Origin: Bin18 sp965200355
GTDB taxonomy: Bacteria; Desulfobacterota; Binatia; Bin18
Assembly: GCA_965200355.1 (NCBI GenBank)
Contig: OZ241351.1
Span: 2,480,001 to 2,544,000 of the forward strand
Reading direction: 5' to 3'
Length of the DNA: 64,000 nucleotides
Part shown: piece after piece, positions 23,599 to 33,208 of the stretch
Numbering within the stretch: the first letter of the stretch is position 1
Layout of the letters: the number at the start of each line of letters is the position of its first letter
Program-made: the position numbers and the translations under genes
The notes under the pieces: generated by a model
Database searches by the model: none
What the model was told of the DNA's origin: nothing
Seen by the model: only the letters and a program-made list of their open reading frames with translations

Positions 23599-23736
23599 CA
23601 AGGAAGTGTTTGATATATTTATCTTTTTTGGCTGGAAAGGGCCGGGGACCACGCTGCTGCTGACTGGATTTTAAGCAACGCCTATTTTTTTGTCAGCTTG
23701 GGGCATGGAACGGACACGGCTGCCGGAGGGCGGTCG

Positions 23737-25017
23737 CTATTGGGGAGACCAGAAGGCGATATGGCCGTCTGAGAGCCGTTGCGGTGTGGCATCTTTCGTG
23801 ACTGGGACGACATAGACGGACGGGCCCTGAGCGCCACGGCCAGGATGGAGGTCTGTCTGCCCGCTAAACGTAAAAAACTGGCTGTCTGGAGACCAGAGCC
23901 GATGCGAAAGCGCATACTGATCGAAATACTGGAAAACCAGCCCCTGGGGACGAGATGGAATGAAATTGGTCACAGGAATGGATGTCCGGCTCTGGATATC
24001 CACCACCACCCAGGTCCAGTGGGGGCGGTCCGGCCTGCGGCTGGCATACAGGATACGAGTCCCATCTGGAGACCAGAAAAAGGCGGCAAGCGGTTCTTGA
24101 ATCAGCGGCTGTAGCGTGCCCGTTGCCATGTCGAAGAGGCGCACCTCCCCAAAGAGGGGCGCTCTGATAAAGGACGTGGTCGCAACCGCCAAGAGGGCTT
24201 GCGTCGGAGACCATGACAGGGCCATACGGGGTGGCATAAGCGCGACGGATTCCGGCCGGCTGCCATCGCCGGCAGCGATCATCAGGGCCGCTTTTTCCTG
24301 GCCGGCGACGGCATTGCCATAGGCAAGCCATTTCCCATCAAAAGACCAGGACGGTGGTCCAAAGATCGAGGGTGAACGCGAGAGCAGGTGGTGTTCGCCG
24401 GTGGGAATGGTGACAACGCTAATGGCAGGGCCGGCCCCTCTTCTCCGACTGCCTCCGGTATGGGTAAGCACAGCTTGGCCATCAGCGCGCCAATGAAAAT
24501 AAAAGGGCGCGCCTTGGGCAATCCTTTGAGGACGCTGGCCAGGCAACGTTGGCCAGAGGTTCAATGAAAAAGGCCCCCGTCCGCCCAAAAGGAGGCCCAA
24601 TTGCTGACCGGTGGGCGACCAATAGGCATAAATGGGTTGCAGCCCAGGCGCTTTATAGGAGTGGAGGATTTGTGCGCTGATCCCGTCAAAGATATACAGG
24701 CCATCCGTGAGTTGACCACCATTGCGTTCGACGCGAAAGCTGGCCAAGCGCTGTCCGTCGGGAGACCAGACTGGCCAGCTATAAAAATCCTGCCGGCGCT
24801 GAACGGAGCGGGGGGCGAAGCCGGTCCGCTGGAGCATTTCGCCGGAAGCCATTTTTTGGCGACCAGTCCCGTCTGGACGAATGGTATACAGATCGCCAGC
24901 GCGGTCGATATAGGCAATCCGATTCACCGCTGGCGCCGCGCTCAGACCCGGCGGGGGTACCAAGACAAGAGCAAGCGTCAGAAGAAAGGAAAGAGAAACA
25001 TGGCAGCGTGCAGTCAT
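23737..25017 (-). CDS. Secreted TolB-like beta-propeller protein
   Basis: 426 residues. A signal peptide (MTARCHVSLSFLLTLALVLV, cleavage after GLSA) is followed by about six WD40-like blades, each with a W-S-P-D-G type turn: WSPDGQRLASF, WSPTGQQLGLL, WSFDGKWLAYG, SWSPTQALLAV, WSPDGTRILYA, WSPDSQFFTF. This is the TolB C-terminal domain pattern, but the TolB N-terminal domain and the other Tol-Pal genes are absent, so it is probably a periplasmic propeller of unknown partner, not TolB itself. ATG 25017 follows CCGGAGCAC. Confidence 0.82.
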   Translation of the reverse strand: MTARCHVSLSFLLTLALVLVPPPGLSAAPAVNRIAYIDRAGDLYTIRPDGTGRQKMASGEMLQRTGFAPRSVQRRQDFYSWPVWSPDGQRLASFRVERNGGQLTDGLYIFDGISAQILHSYKAPGLQPIYAYWSPTGQQLGLLLGGRGPFSLNLWPTLPGQRPQRIAQGAPFYFHWRADGQAVLTHTGGSRRRGAGPAISVVTIPTGEHHLLSRSPSIFGPPSWSFDGKWLAYGNAVAGQEKAALMIAAGDGSRPESVALMPPRMALSWSPTQALLAVATTSFIRAPLFGEVRLFDMATGTLQPLIQEPLAAFFWSPDGTRILYASRRPDRPHWTWVVVDIQSRTSIPVTNFIPSRPQGLVFQYFDQYALSHRLWSPDSQFFTFSGQTDLHPGRGAQGPSVYVVPVTKDATPQRLSDGHIAFWSPQ

Positions 25018-25207
25018 GAGTGCTCCGGCCCACGACCACGATAGCAGAGCTGGTGAGAAGGGCAACGAGCCAGGGGAAAGGCTGGGTGTATCAACAGGCT
25101 GAACTTGACGGCTCTGCGTCCCGTTCGGTACGAATGCTGGTCATGACAAAAAGCATGGTGTTATGGCGGGGAGAACTCTGGAGTATAGGGAGAGAAAAGG
25201 GGAGAAG

Positions 25208-26383
25208 ATGAAGCGTATTGCCATACTCGGTTCGACCGGCTCCATCGGGGTGTCCACCCTCGATATTGTCCACCGCTTCCCCGAGAAATTCCGCGTTGTG
25301 GCCCTTGCGGCCGGCAAAAACCTGACGCGGCTCATTGAGCAAATCAAATGTTTCCAGCCGCTGTTGGTCTCCCTCTCCCAAGAAGAAGATGCAAAAAAAC
25401 TGCGACAGGAACTGCCCGATTTCAGAGGCGATATCGTCTGGGGGGCAGACGGCCTGCACGCGACCGCGACGCATGAAGCCGTGGATATGGTCATGGCGGC
25501 CCTGGTTGGGGCGATTGGACTCCCCCCGACCCTGGCGGCCATACGGGCGGGTAAAAACGTCGCCTTAGCCAATAAAGAAGCCTTGGTCGTGTCCGGTGAA
25601 CTCATGACCCGTGAGGCGGCCCAGCACGGAGTGCGGCTCTTGCCGGTTGACAGTGAACATAATGCGATCTTTCAGGCCCTGCATGGACACAAACGGGAGC
25701 AGGTCAAGAAAATTATTCTGACCGCCTCTGGTGGGCCGTTTTTACACCGCCCGGCGGAGGACTTTCAGACCATACGCAGAGAAGAGGCACTCCAGCACCC
25801 GACCTGGAAGATGGGCAATAAAATTACGATTGACTCGGCAACGCTGATGAACAAAGGGCTGGAAGTCATTGAGACCCGCTGGCTTTTTGACCTGTCTCCG
25901 GCCCAAGTCGCCGTGATCGTGCATCCCCAAAGCATTGTGCACTCCCTGGTGGAATATGTGGACGGCTCTGTGCTGGCTCAATTGGGCATTCCTGATATGC
26001 GGGTACCAATCTCCTATATTCTTGCCTATCCAGATCGCTTAGCGCTGACCCATCTGCCGCAGTTAGACCTGGCCGAGGCCGCCCGGCTCGAGTTTATCGA
26101 GCCGGACTATGACAAGTTCCCCTGCCTGGGTTTAGCCTATACGGCGCTGGAGAGGGGGGGCACCTGCCCCGCGGTGCTCAACGCCGCGAACGAAGTCGCG
26201 GTGATGTCTTTTCTGGCCGGGCGGCTCGCCTTTCCTGATATTGCCGCCCTCAATAAGCAGGTCCTCGCTGCCCATGACGGCCAGCCGGTGAAAGACCTGG
26301 AGAGTGTGCTTGAGGCCGATGGGTGGGCACGCACCCAGGCGAAAAAGCTGGCCGGCCTCTCCGAACAGACCGTGGCGGCCTAA
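25208..26383 (+). CDS. dxr: 1-deoxy-D-xylulose 5-phosphate reductoisomerase
   Basis: 391 residues, the full-length MEP-pathway enzyme that rearranges and reduces DXP to 2-C-methylerythritol 4-phosphate with NADPH. NADPH-binding GSTGSIGVSTLDIV starts at residue 7; the metal and substrate region LPVDSEHNAIFQ lies near residue 150 and HPTWKMGNKITIDSATLMNK near 205. Start is the ATG at 25208 with GGGGAGA just upstream. Makes the isoprenoid precursor used by the neighbouring squalene/phytoene-synthase-like gene. Confidence 0.97.
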   Translation: MKRIAILGSTGSIGVSTLDIVHRFPEKFRVVALAAGKNLTRLIEQIKCFQPLLVSLSQEEDAKKLRQELPDFRGDIVWGADGLHATATHEAVDMVMAALVGAIGLPPTLAAIRAGKNVALANKEALVVSGELMTREAAQHGVRLLPVDSEHNAIFQALHGHKREQVKKIILTASGGPFLHRPAEDFQTIRREEALQHPTWKMGNKITIDSATLMNKGLEVIETRWLFDLSPAQVAVIVHPQSIVHSLVEYVDGSVLAQLGIPDMRVPISYILAYPDRLALTHLPQLDLAEAARLEFIEPDYDKFPCLGLAYTALERGGTCPAVLNAANEVAVMSFLAGRLAFPDIAALNKQVLAAHDGQPVKDLESVLEADGWARTQAKKLAGLSEQTVAA

Positions 26384-26418
26384 GCAGAGGCAAAGGGACT
26401 GAGCGGCGGAAAAATAAG

Positions 26419-27366
26419 ATGAGTGAGGAAGTCGGCATGTTTCAGGAGCGGTCTGCGACAGTGCCGGCGCCGGGGTCTGGCTCGCTCGCGGAGGCGTACG
26501 CCTATTGTCGTGATATGACCCAGCGTAGCTCGTCCAACTTTTATCATGCTTTCCGGCTCCTGACCCGAGAGCGGCACAATGCCCTGTGCGCGCTGTACGC
26601 CTTTTGTCGATTCGTGGATGATATTGCGGACCAGAATCCTGCCCCGGTTGACGGCAAGCTGCCGCAAAACCGAAAAGAGCGCCTGGCCCAGCTGCTGGAC
26701 ATGTGGCGAGAAGAACTCGTCTGCTGCTATGAGGGGATTCCGCGCCATCCTATTTCGCGCGCCCTGGCTGATGCGGTGCGGCGTTTTCCCATTCGGCAGG
26801 AACACTTGGCCGGTATTATCGACGGCGTGGCTATGGATCTCGGTCGGACTCGCTACCAGACATTCTCAGAATTATATGAGTACTGTTACCGGGTTGCCTC
26901 CTTGGTCGGCCTCGTCTGCATAGAAATTTTTGGCTACCAATCGCCGCGGGCACGGGACTATGCCACTCACCTGGGCATTGCCTTTCAACTGACGAATATC
27001 CTGCGCGATGTGGGCGAAGACGCCGACCGGGGCCGGATTTACCTGCCGCTTGCAGACCTGGACCGGTTTGCCTACTCGGAGCAGGAACTCCTGAGCCATG
27101 AGTATAATATGGCATTTCTCGAGCTGATGACGTTCGAGAGCCAACGCGCTCAGGAGTATTATAGCCGGGCGGTCAGCTTACTGAACCGTCACGACCGGCG
27201 CTCTCTTGTGGCCGCCGAAGCGATGCGGCTCATTTATCACGAATTGCTCAAAAGAATTGCGCGGCAGCAGTTCAAGGTGTTCCAACGTCGGGTGACTCTG
27301 CCGACCCCATTCAAGGTGGGCCTCGCCTTCACCGCCTGGGGGCGGAGCGTGTGTGTTTTGCCTTAG
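26419..27366 (+). CDS. Squalene/phytoene synthase family protein (HpnD-like)
   Basis: 315 residues. Trans-isoprenyl diphosphate synthase head-to-head type, joining two C15 or C20 units. Both aspartate-rich magnesium sites are present: FCRFVDDIAD near residue 70 and LRDVGEDADRGRIYLP near 195. Sequence details (SSNFYHAFRLL, YCYRVASLVGL) fit presqualene diphosphate synthase HpnD best, leading to squalene and hopanoids, but a phytoene synthase cannot be excluded. It lies 35 bases after dxr, so supply and use of isoprenoid are cotranscribed. The start at 26419 avoids an overlap of about 20 codons. Confidence 0.85.
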   Translation: MSEEVGMFQERSATVPAPGSGSLAEAYAYCRDMTQRSSSNFYHAFRLLTRERHNALCALYAFCRFVDDIADQNPAPVDGKLPQNRKERLAQLLDMWREELVCCYEGIPRHPISRALADAVRRFPIRQEHLAGIIDGVAMDLGRTRYQTFSELYEYCYRVASLVGLVCIEIFGYQSPRARDYATHLGIAFQLTNILRDVGEDADRGRIYLPLADLDRFAYSEQELLSHEYNMAFLELMTFESQRAQEYYSRAVSLLNRHDRRSLVAAEAMRLIYHELLKRIARQQFKVFQRRVTLPTPFKVGLAFTAWGRSVCVLP

Positions 27367-27469
27367 GCTGACGCTCGGGTTTCCCTTATAGAGAGACAAG
27401 AAGGGGAGGCGGGCCGCAGGCGCGAGTCCGGCTGAAGGCCCCCCGTTCAGACGTGCCCTGAGGACGGAT

Positions 27470-27880
27470 TCAGGCCACGGCGCGGAGCTTCTTCCCACCT
27501 CGGGAAGAATGCTTCACTCCATCATGATCCGGGAGATGATCCGCGATGTTCGTCTTCGCATAGTGCGAACCTGGAAAAAGTGAGCGGATGGCAAACGCGA
27601 CTTGCCCCATCAGACGCTTGACGCCGACCGTTTTTTCTACTGGGGAAGTCGGCTCAAGGCGAACCATAGCCCCATTGCTTTTTTTACACACCTGGATGAA
27701 AAACTGTTGTTTTTTTTCTGGCTCTATGACGAGCGCTTCAAGAAGCAGCTTGGTGCATTCGGTATTAATATAGTATTCGCTGACACGTTTAATGCCATCC
27801 GGGTCGCGGAGAAACATCTCTGGCCGACGAATAATGATCTGACGTAGGTCAATCGGTCCTTGGATCGTTACGTTTGGCAT
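27470..27880 (-). CDS. Conserved-looking hypothetical protein
   Basis: 136 residues, not recognised. Start MPNVTIQGPIDLRQIIIRRPEMF is backed by AAGGAGAGGG at good spacing, and the composition is balanced, so I consider it real. It has an alternating hydrophobic pattern (CTKLLLEALVIEP, QQFFIQV) suggesting an alpha/beta protein, with a histidine- and lysine-rich C-terminus (HSSRGGKKLRAVA). It stands alone between two plus-strand genes. It may bind nucleic acid, but that is a guess. Confidence 0.55.
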   Translation of the reverse strand: MPNVTIQGPIDLRQIIIRRPEMFLRDPDGIKRVSEYYINTECTKLLLEALVIEPEKKQQFFIQVCKKSNGAMVRLEPTSPVEKTVGVKRLMGQVAFAIRSLFPGSHYAKTNIADHLPDHDGVKHSSRGGKKLRAVA

Positions 27881-28123
27881 AATCCCTCTCCTTCATGCTG
27901 ACGTGCTGTCTAGGAGCACGCTTCCCCTGCTCGCCGCGTGTTCCAGAGTCCGCTCTACACTGCCTTAGTGCTTCCCCCTCCACGGGTGCTATGTATCTGT
28001 CGCTTGTCAGGCGGTCAAGTCTGACGGGTCAGACGGGGCGCAGGCGGCTACTTTACAGATTGTCAGGACACCATTATAAGCTCGTGTGAGAGCGTCGAAA
28101 TCTATGAGATAGAGAGCAGCACT

Positions 28124-29353
28124 ATGTTTTCGGTCACTTCGCGTGCCCCCGATCATAAGAGCCCGTATATCGCCTCAATCCAGGAAGCGATTGAAGAAAT
28201 TCGGGCGGGACGCATGATTATCCTCATGGATGATGAAGATCGAGAGAACGAAGGCGACCTGTGCATGGCCGCGGAAAAAGTGACGCCCGACGCCATTAAT
28301 TTTATGGCAAAACTCGGCCGGGGGTTGATTTGTATGCCCATGGCCGAGGAGCGGATTGACACCCTCGGGCTCCCCATGATGGTGGCCAAGAATACGGCTC
28401 CGCTTGGGACAGCATTCACCATGTCTTTTGACGCCCGTAAGGGGGTGAAGCGGGGGGTCTCAGCCGAGGACCGGGCCACCACGATCCTGACGGCGACCCG
28501 GAAGGATGCGCGGCCTGAAGATTTCGTCGTCCCTGGTCATGTATTCCCGCTGCGCGCCCGCAGGGGGGGCGTCCTGGTTCGCACCGGGCAGACCGAGGGC
28601 TCGGTTGACCTGTCCCGTTTGGCCGGTCTCGACCCGTCCGGGATCATTTGTGAGATCATGCGAGAGGACGGGACGATGGCCCGTCTGCCCGACCTGGAAG
28701 AATTTGCCGTTGAGTACGGCCTGAAAATCGCCACGATTGCCGACCTGATCCATTATCGTCTTGAGCACGATTCCTTAGTCCATCATGTTGCCGAGGCCCG
28801 TCTGCCAACCCAGTATGGAGGAGAATTCACCGCCCATGTTTATACCAGCGATGTCGATGAGGCCGAGCATTTTGTGCTGGTCAAGGGTGAAATCAGCCCG
28901 GACGAAGCGGTGCTGGTTCGACCGCACGCCGAGTATGTGCCGGGAGATGTGTTTGGCTATACCTTTGGGAATACGAGCGCACTCCTGCAACAGTCTATGG
29001 CCATGATCTCCGCAGCCGGGAAGGGCGTGATCCTCTATTTGCGGCAAGGGGGCCAAGGCGAGCAACTCTTTCGTGATACGAGCCGAGCGGATAAACACGC
29101 CAACACGGGCGCAGAGCAGGCGAGTACGAATCCGGGCTCTCAGTTGCGAGATTTTCGGGACTATGGCATTGGTGCCCAGATTCTCCGTGACCTGGGCGTC
29201 CGCAAGATGCGACTGTTGACAAACTCTGCGCGCCGTTTAGTGAGCCTGCCGGGATACGGACTAGAGGTCTTCGAAACCGTGCCATTAGACCTGCATCCTC
29301 GTCAGCCGTCTGCTGCCAAGAAGAAAAGACCTGCCTCAGACGTGGGTGTCTGA
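28124..29353 (+). CDS. ribB: 3,4-dihydroxy-2-butanone-4-phosphate synthase with degenerate GTP cyclohydrolase II-like domain (RibBX-type)
   Basis: 409 residues. The N-terminal half (to about 225) is a complete RibB: DDEDRENEGD at residues 36-45 and GHVFPLRAR near 138, converting ribulose 5-phosphate for riboflavin synthesis. The C-terminal half has the RibA fold but not its chemistry: where RibA has three zinc cysteines (SEC and CDC), this protein has Y271, G282 and T284, and the conserved RQEGRGIGL is RQGGQGEQL. It should therefore lack GTP cyclohydrolase II activity, as described for RibBX hybrids. Flavin enzymes are abundant nearby. ATG 28124; downstream Hsp33 starts seven bases after the stop. 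Confidence 0.9.
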   Translation: MFSVTSRAPDHKSPYIASIQEAIEEIRAGRMIILMDDEDRENEGDLCMAAEKVTPDAINFMAKLGRGLICMPMAEERIDTLGLPMMVAKNTAPLGTAFTMSFDARKGVKRGVSAEDRATTILTATRKDARPEDFVVPGHVFPLRARRGGVLVRTGQTEGSVDLSRLAGLDPSGIICEIMREDGTMARLPDLEEFAVEYGLKIATIADLIHYRLEHDSLVHHVAEARLPTQYGGEFTAHVYTSDVDEAEHFVLVKGEISPDEAVLVRPHAEYVPGDVFGYTFGNTSALLQQSMAMISAAGKGVILYLRQGGQGEQLFRDTSRADKHANTGAEQASTNPGSQLRDFRDYGIGAQILRDLGVRKMRLLTNSARRLVSLPGYGLEVFETVPLDLHPRQPSAAKKKRPASDVGV

Positions 29354-29360
29354 CCCCAGC

Positions 29361-30254
29361 ATGAACCGTTCAACTCCCGCCGATGTGTTAGTCAGGGCAA
29401 CCGCGGCCAGCAACACCATCCGGGCCCTGGCGGTGGTGACCACTGGCGTTGCGGAAGAAGCCCGCAGCCGCCATCAAACTGCGCCCACAGCGACTGCCGC
29501 CCTCGGACGGGTCATGACCGCGGGGCTGCTCATGGGCAGTATGATGAAAGAGGAGGAACAACTCTCGATCCAGTTCATGGGCAATGGGTCGCTCCAAGGG
29601 GTGGTGATTGATGCGAATGCCAAAGGCGAAGTCCGTGGATTTGTCTATCAGCCCCGGGCCCACCTCCCCATCAAAAACGGCAAATTGGATGTTGGCGGCG
29701 TGGTTGGCAAAGGGACCATGGCCGTTGTGCGCCGGCAGCAGTGGGATAAAGAACCCTATCGTTCCGTCCTGCCGATTGTGTCAGGAGAGATTGGTCAGGA
29801 TATTGCCAACTATCTGCTGACTTCTGAACAAATTCCCTCCGCGGTGAGCTTAGGCGTCTTTGTCCGGCCTGACGAAGCTGTTGCTGCTGCCGGTGGTTTC
29901 ATTATTCAAGCCATGCCAGACGCAGACGACGCAACGCTGGCTCGTATCGAAGAGGCCGTGGCCCAGGCGAGACCAGTCAGCCAAATGGTACGTGCCGGGC
30001 TGGCTGCGTGGGAGATGCTGAGGCAGGTGCTGTCGGATTTTTCGCCAACCCTCCTCGACGAAATGCCGGTGCGCTTTGCGTGTCGCTGTTCACGCGAGCG
30101 CGTGCAAGGGATTCTCGTCGCCCTTGGCCCTGAAGAAGTAGAAGCCCTCCTTGAGCAAGAGGGCCGCATCTCGGCCGCCTGTGAATTCTGTGCCGAGCAG
30201 TACGTCTTTGAGCCAGACGAGGCGCGGGCGCTCTTGGCTGACGCACAAAGTTAG
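29361..30254 (+). CDS. hslO: Redox-regulated chaperone Hsp33
   Basis: 297 residues. Cytosolic holdase activated when oxidation releases zinc from four cysteines. All four are visible near the C-terminus: CRCS at about 242-244 and CEFC at about 277-280. The core has LSIQFMGNGSLQGVVIDAN and GVFVRPDEAVAAAGGFIIQ. I start at the ATG at 29361; a GTG five codons upstream is possible. It is likely cotranscribed with ribB. Confidence 0.94.
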   Translation: MNRSTPADVLVRATAASNTIRALAVVTTGVAEEARSRHQTAPTATAALGRVMTAGLLMGSMMKEEEQLSIQFMGNGSLQGVVIDANAKGEVRGFVYQPRAHLPIKNGKLDVGGVVGKGTMAVVRRQQWDKEPYRSVLPIVSGEIGQDIANYLLTSEQIPSAVSLGVFVRPDEAVAAAGGFIIQAMPDADDATLARIEEAVAQARPVSQMVRAGLAAWEMLRQVLSDFSPTLLDEMPVRFACRCSRERVQGILVALGPEEVEALLEQEGRISAACEFCAEQYVFEPDEARALLADAQS

Positions 30255-30332
30255 CCGACTGGCTTTGCTCTCTCCGCCTCGCACGCTCTCCCGTGTCGTC
30301 ACTGCCTGTCTTTGAGCACCCTGGAGGGGACT

Positions 30333-30770
30333 TCAGGGAGTCCACGTATATTCGCCGCTCCCGCCGCTGAAAGAGAATGTTCCTTTCGTGCAGGCCGCGT
30401 GGGTGCCCGTCACATCAACGTCGGTGGTGTTATTCGTAACGGTAATCGTGACGTCGTCACTCTCAACTTTAATAGCATCATCGTAGGCTTGCGTATCCGC
30501 ATACGTTGCTCCTTGGGCCGTGACCGTATTTCTCACATCTGATTCCACCCGCACACAAAAAGCCTGGGCCCGATATGAAGTGAATTGGGGAATGGCAATC
30601 GCCGCCAGGATACCGACAATAGCCACGACGACTAAGAGTTCAATCAGTGTAAACCCGGTGTCATTCCTTTGGCGCATGATATTCTTCCGTGCTATCGCCG
30701 TGTGGGATGGAGACGCACCCCAGCTCCCCGTGCCTGTGTGTGGCGTTCTGCCTTTTTCTTGTGGGTCCAT
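30333..30770 (-). CDS. Type IV pilin / GspG-like prepilin
   Basis: The prepilin signature is perfect: G then FTLIELLVVVAIVGILAAIA, with the glutamate at mature position 5. The mature part (about 106 residues) has a pair of cysteines (FCVRVE and AACTKG) that could close a C-terminal loop. The best ribosome site (AAGGAGGAGTTTTC) precedes ATG 30770, which gives an unusually long 39-residue leader; the next ATG at 30677 has GGAAGAATATC and gives an ordinary 8-residue leader. Both are possible. PilC lies upstream on the same strand, so this is probably its substrate. Confidence 0.85.
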   Translation of the reverse strand: MDPQEKGRTPHTGTGSWGASPSHTAIARKNIMRQRNDTGFTLIELLVVVAIVGILAAIAIPQFTSYRAQAFCVRVESDVRNTVTAQGATYADTQAYDDAIKVESDDVTITVTNNTTDVDVTGTHAACTKGTFSFSGGSGEYTWTP

Positions 30771-30922
30771 GAAAACTCCTCCTTACTCTTGGGTTTCTCG
30801 CTTTGTCGGCTGAAGATGCTGTCCCAGTTCTGTGGCTCTCATTATGGCCTGAATGCAAGCGGGTCTGCGTGTCCTGCCCATCTGTATCAAGAAGGAGGGC
30901 GAATTTTAAGCCGGCAGGAGCG

Positions 30923-32143
30923 CTAGTTGAGAATCGAACCAAGCTGGAATATCGGCAGATACATAGAGACGACGAGACCTCCAATCACGACACCGAGAAA
31001 CAGAACGACCAGGGGCTCCATGAGCGCCGTCATATTCAAGACCGCGGTATCGACCTCATCTTCGTAAAAGTCGGCGATTTTAGCCAGCATGGTGTCCAAC
31101 GCGCCCGTCGTTTCCCCGACATTGATCATTTGACAGACCATGGGAGGGAAAGCGCGACTTTCGATAAGTGGGACGGTCAGCGTCTTGCCCTCACTGATGC
31201 TCTGGCGGGCGGCAAAAACAGCCTGTTCAACGACCTTATTCCCGGCGGTCTTGCCGGTGATGGCGAGCGAGTCCAGAATGGGGACCCCGGACGCGACGAC
31301 AGTGCTGAGGGTGCGCGTAAACCGAGCGACTGCGGCTTTGCGAAAAATATCGCCAAAGATGGGCAGCGTGAGCAACAGCCTATCAACAGCGTGCCGGCCA
31401 CGCTCTGTTTTGTGATACAGGCGGCTCCCAAAAATGATCCCAATAAGCCCGGCAACGATATACCAGAAATAGGCGATTGCCGCCTCACTCAGATTGATCG
31501 CGATTTGGGTGGGGAGCGGAAGTTCCTCGCCGAAGCTGGTAAACATCGCCCCAAATATGGGGATGACATAAATCAGGAGCAGGGCGGTCACCAACACGGC
31601 GACACTGATAATGCTGAGGGGATAAATCATGGCGCTTGCGATGGTTGTCTTCAGTTTGGCCGCTTTTTCCATATAGGCGGCCAGGCGGGCAAGAATGGTA
31701 TCGAGCCTGCCGCCAACCTCACCGGCTGAGACCATATTGATATAGAGTTCGTCAAAGACCTTGGGATGCTTAGTCAGGGACTCGGCGAATGCTGACCCAC
31801 TTTCGACTTCGTGTTTGACAGTGGCAAGCACCCCAGAAAAGGTCGTATTGTCCGTTTGCCGAGCCAAAAGATCGAGCGCCTGCACGATGGGCAGGCCGGC
31901 ATCAACCATAGTCGCAAGCTGACGGGTAAAAACGACAACGTCCTTTTGTTTGACCTTCTCCCCGAAGCCGGGAATGGTAATCTCTCTATGAAGGCCGCTG
32001 CCTTTCGCGCGGATGCGGGTCGGGAGTGGCCGGATACGCTGAACACGCAGACGCGCCGCAACCGCGGAGGCGTCTGGAGCCTCCATTTCGCCTTTGACGG
32101 TTTCCCCGTGCGGTCCGACTCCCTGCCAGCGAAAGATGGCCAT
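30923..32143 (-). CDS. pilC: Type IV pilus inner-membrane platform protein PilC / GspF
   Basis: 406 residues with two homologous cytoplasmic domains and three membrane helices. The family blocks are present: FTRQLATMVDAGLPIVQALD near residue 75, MVSAGEVGGRLDTILARLA near 140 and the second copy MINVGETTGALDTMLAKIADFY near 345. It forms the base on which the assembly ATPase turns. PilB, PilT and PilD are not in this window, so other pilus genes must lie elsewhere. The pilin follows 152 bases downstream on the same transcript direction. Confidence 0.95.
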   Translation of the reverse strand: MAIFRWQGVGPHGETVKGEMEAPDASAVAARLRVQRIRPLPTRIRAKGSGLHREITIPGFGEKVKQKDVVVFTRQLATMVDAGLPIVQALDLLARQTDNTTFSGVLATVKHEVESGSAFAESLTKHPKVFDELYINMVSAGEVGGRLDTILARLAAYMEKAAKLKTTIASAMIYPLSIISVAVLVTALLLIYVIPIFGAMFTSFGEELPLPTQIAINLSEAAIAYFWYIVAGLIGIIFGSRLYHKTERGRHAVDRLLLTLPIFGDIFRKAAVARFTRTLSTVVASGVPILDSLAITGKTAGNKVVEQAVFAARQSISEGKTLTVPLIESRAFPPMVCQMINVGETTGALDTMLAKIADFYEDEVDTAVLNMTALMEPLVVLFLGVVIGGLVVSMYLPIFQLGSILN

Positions 32144-32295
32144 AATGCGTTGCTGCGTGCGCTCCAGAAAAAGAATACTGCCCGAAGCGTGATGGCGAAA
32201 GAATCGTAGCGCAGATGTGAAGCGGCGTCCAACCTCGGGGCGGGCCGTCTGGGTCAGCGAGGACGGCTCAGGCCGCGGGCCTGAAGGCCGAGCCC

Positions 32296-33165
32296 TTACG
32301 CAGAGCCGGAGAGCGACCTGGAGAGCGCCCGCGCCATGACCCGGAGTGGAGCGGGGTGGCCGGTCCAGAGCTCAAAGGCGAGTGCGCCCTGATGCAACAG
32401 CATCCGGCGACCGTCCAGGGTCGGGCGCTCGACCTGGAGCGCGCGCCGCAAAAAGACGGTTGGCTGAGGACTATAGACTAAATCATAAAAGAGACATCTG
32501 CGCGGCGTTGCTGCGTAGTCGAGCGCCGGAAAGGTATCAGTATGGAGGCCGAGCGGAATACTGTTCACAATGAGCGCGGCGCGTTTCATCAAGGCCGCAT
32601 CTTGGAGGGCGGCCAGAGGCGCAGACACGAGTTGCGTCGAGCCGAGCGATTGAGAGGCGCGTATCAGCCGTTCCGCATGGGCTTGGGTTCGATTGACAAG
32701 GGTAATCTGCGCGCTGCCGGCCCGAATGAGGGCCACCAAAACCGCTCGGGCTGCTCCGCCGGCCCCAATCAGCACAACCTCGCGGTCTCGGACCGAACGT
32801 TTCCGTTCCGCCAGCGAGCGTAAAAATCCCTGTCCATCGGTGTTCTCTCCATAGAGGAGGCCGTGCCGATTGATGACGGTATTGACCGCTCGGTACTGGC
32901 TGGCGGTTGGACTCAGTTCATCCAGATAGCCAAGAATTTTTTCCTTGTGGGGAACGGTCACATTGACCCCGACAAGATTCAGCGCCCGAATACTGGCAGT
33001 GGCTTGCCCGAGCGCAGCCGCAGAGACACAGAAGGGAATATAAATATACGGTAATCCCAGTGCTCGGAAGGCGGCATTCTGCATGGCTGGCGAGCGGGTG
33101 TGGTCAATGGGGTCGCCGAAAATCCCAATGACCTGGGTTTTTCCATGTACGCTCAAGGTCGCCAT
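32296..33165 (-). CDS. aroE: Shikimate dehydrogenase
   Basis: 289 residues; reduces 3-dehydroshikimate with NADPH in the chorismate pathway. Substrate-binding segments GDPIDHTRSPAMQNAAF (residues about 15-30), NVTVPHK (catalytic lysine) and GENTDGQGF are intact, followed by the Rossmann loop VLIGAGGAARAV. I start at MATLSVHGKTQ; the longer frame runs into the neighbouring dikinase gene. It sits 43 bases after ppdK and probably belongs to its transcript. Confidence 0.95.
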   Translation of the reverse strand: MATLSVHGKTQVIGIFGDPIDHTRSPAMQNAAFRALGLPYIYIPFCVSAAALGQATASIRALNLVGVNVTVPHKEKILGYLDELSPTASQYRAVNTVINRHGLLYGENTDGQGFLRSLAERKRSVRDREVVLIGAGGAARAVLVALIRAGSAQITLVNRTQAHAERLIRASQSLGSTQLVSAPLAALQDAALMKRAALIVNSIPLGLHTDTFPALDYAATPRRCLFYDLVYSPQPTVFLRRALQVERPTLDGRRMLLHQGALAFELWTGHPAPLRVMARALSRSLSGSA

Positions 33166-33208
33166 CCGAGAAGAGCCCGAGAGGTGTGAGCGTCTGCCCC
33201 CTGCTGTC

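Noticed and set aside
27881..28123. FMN riboswitch upstream of ribB
   Set aside because: The conserved AGGGCAG and other RFN blocks were looked for and not found.
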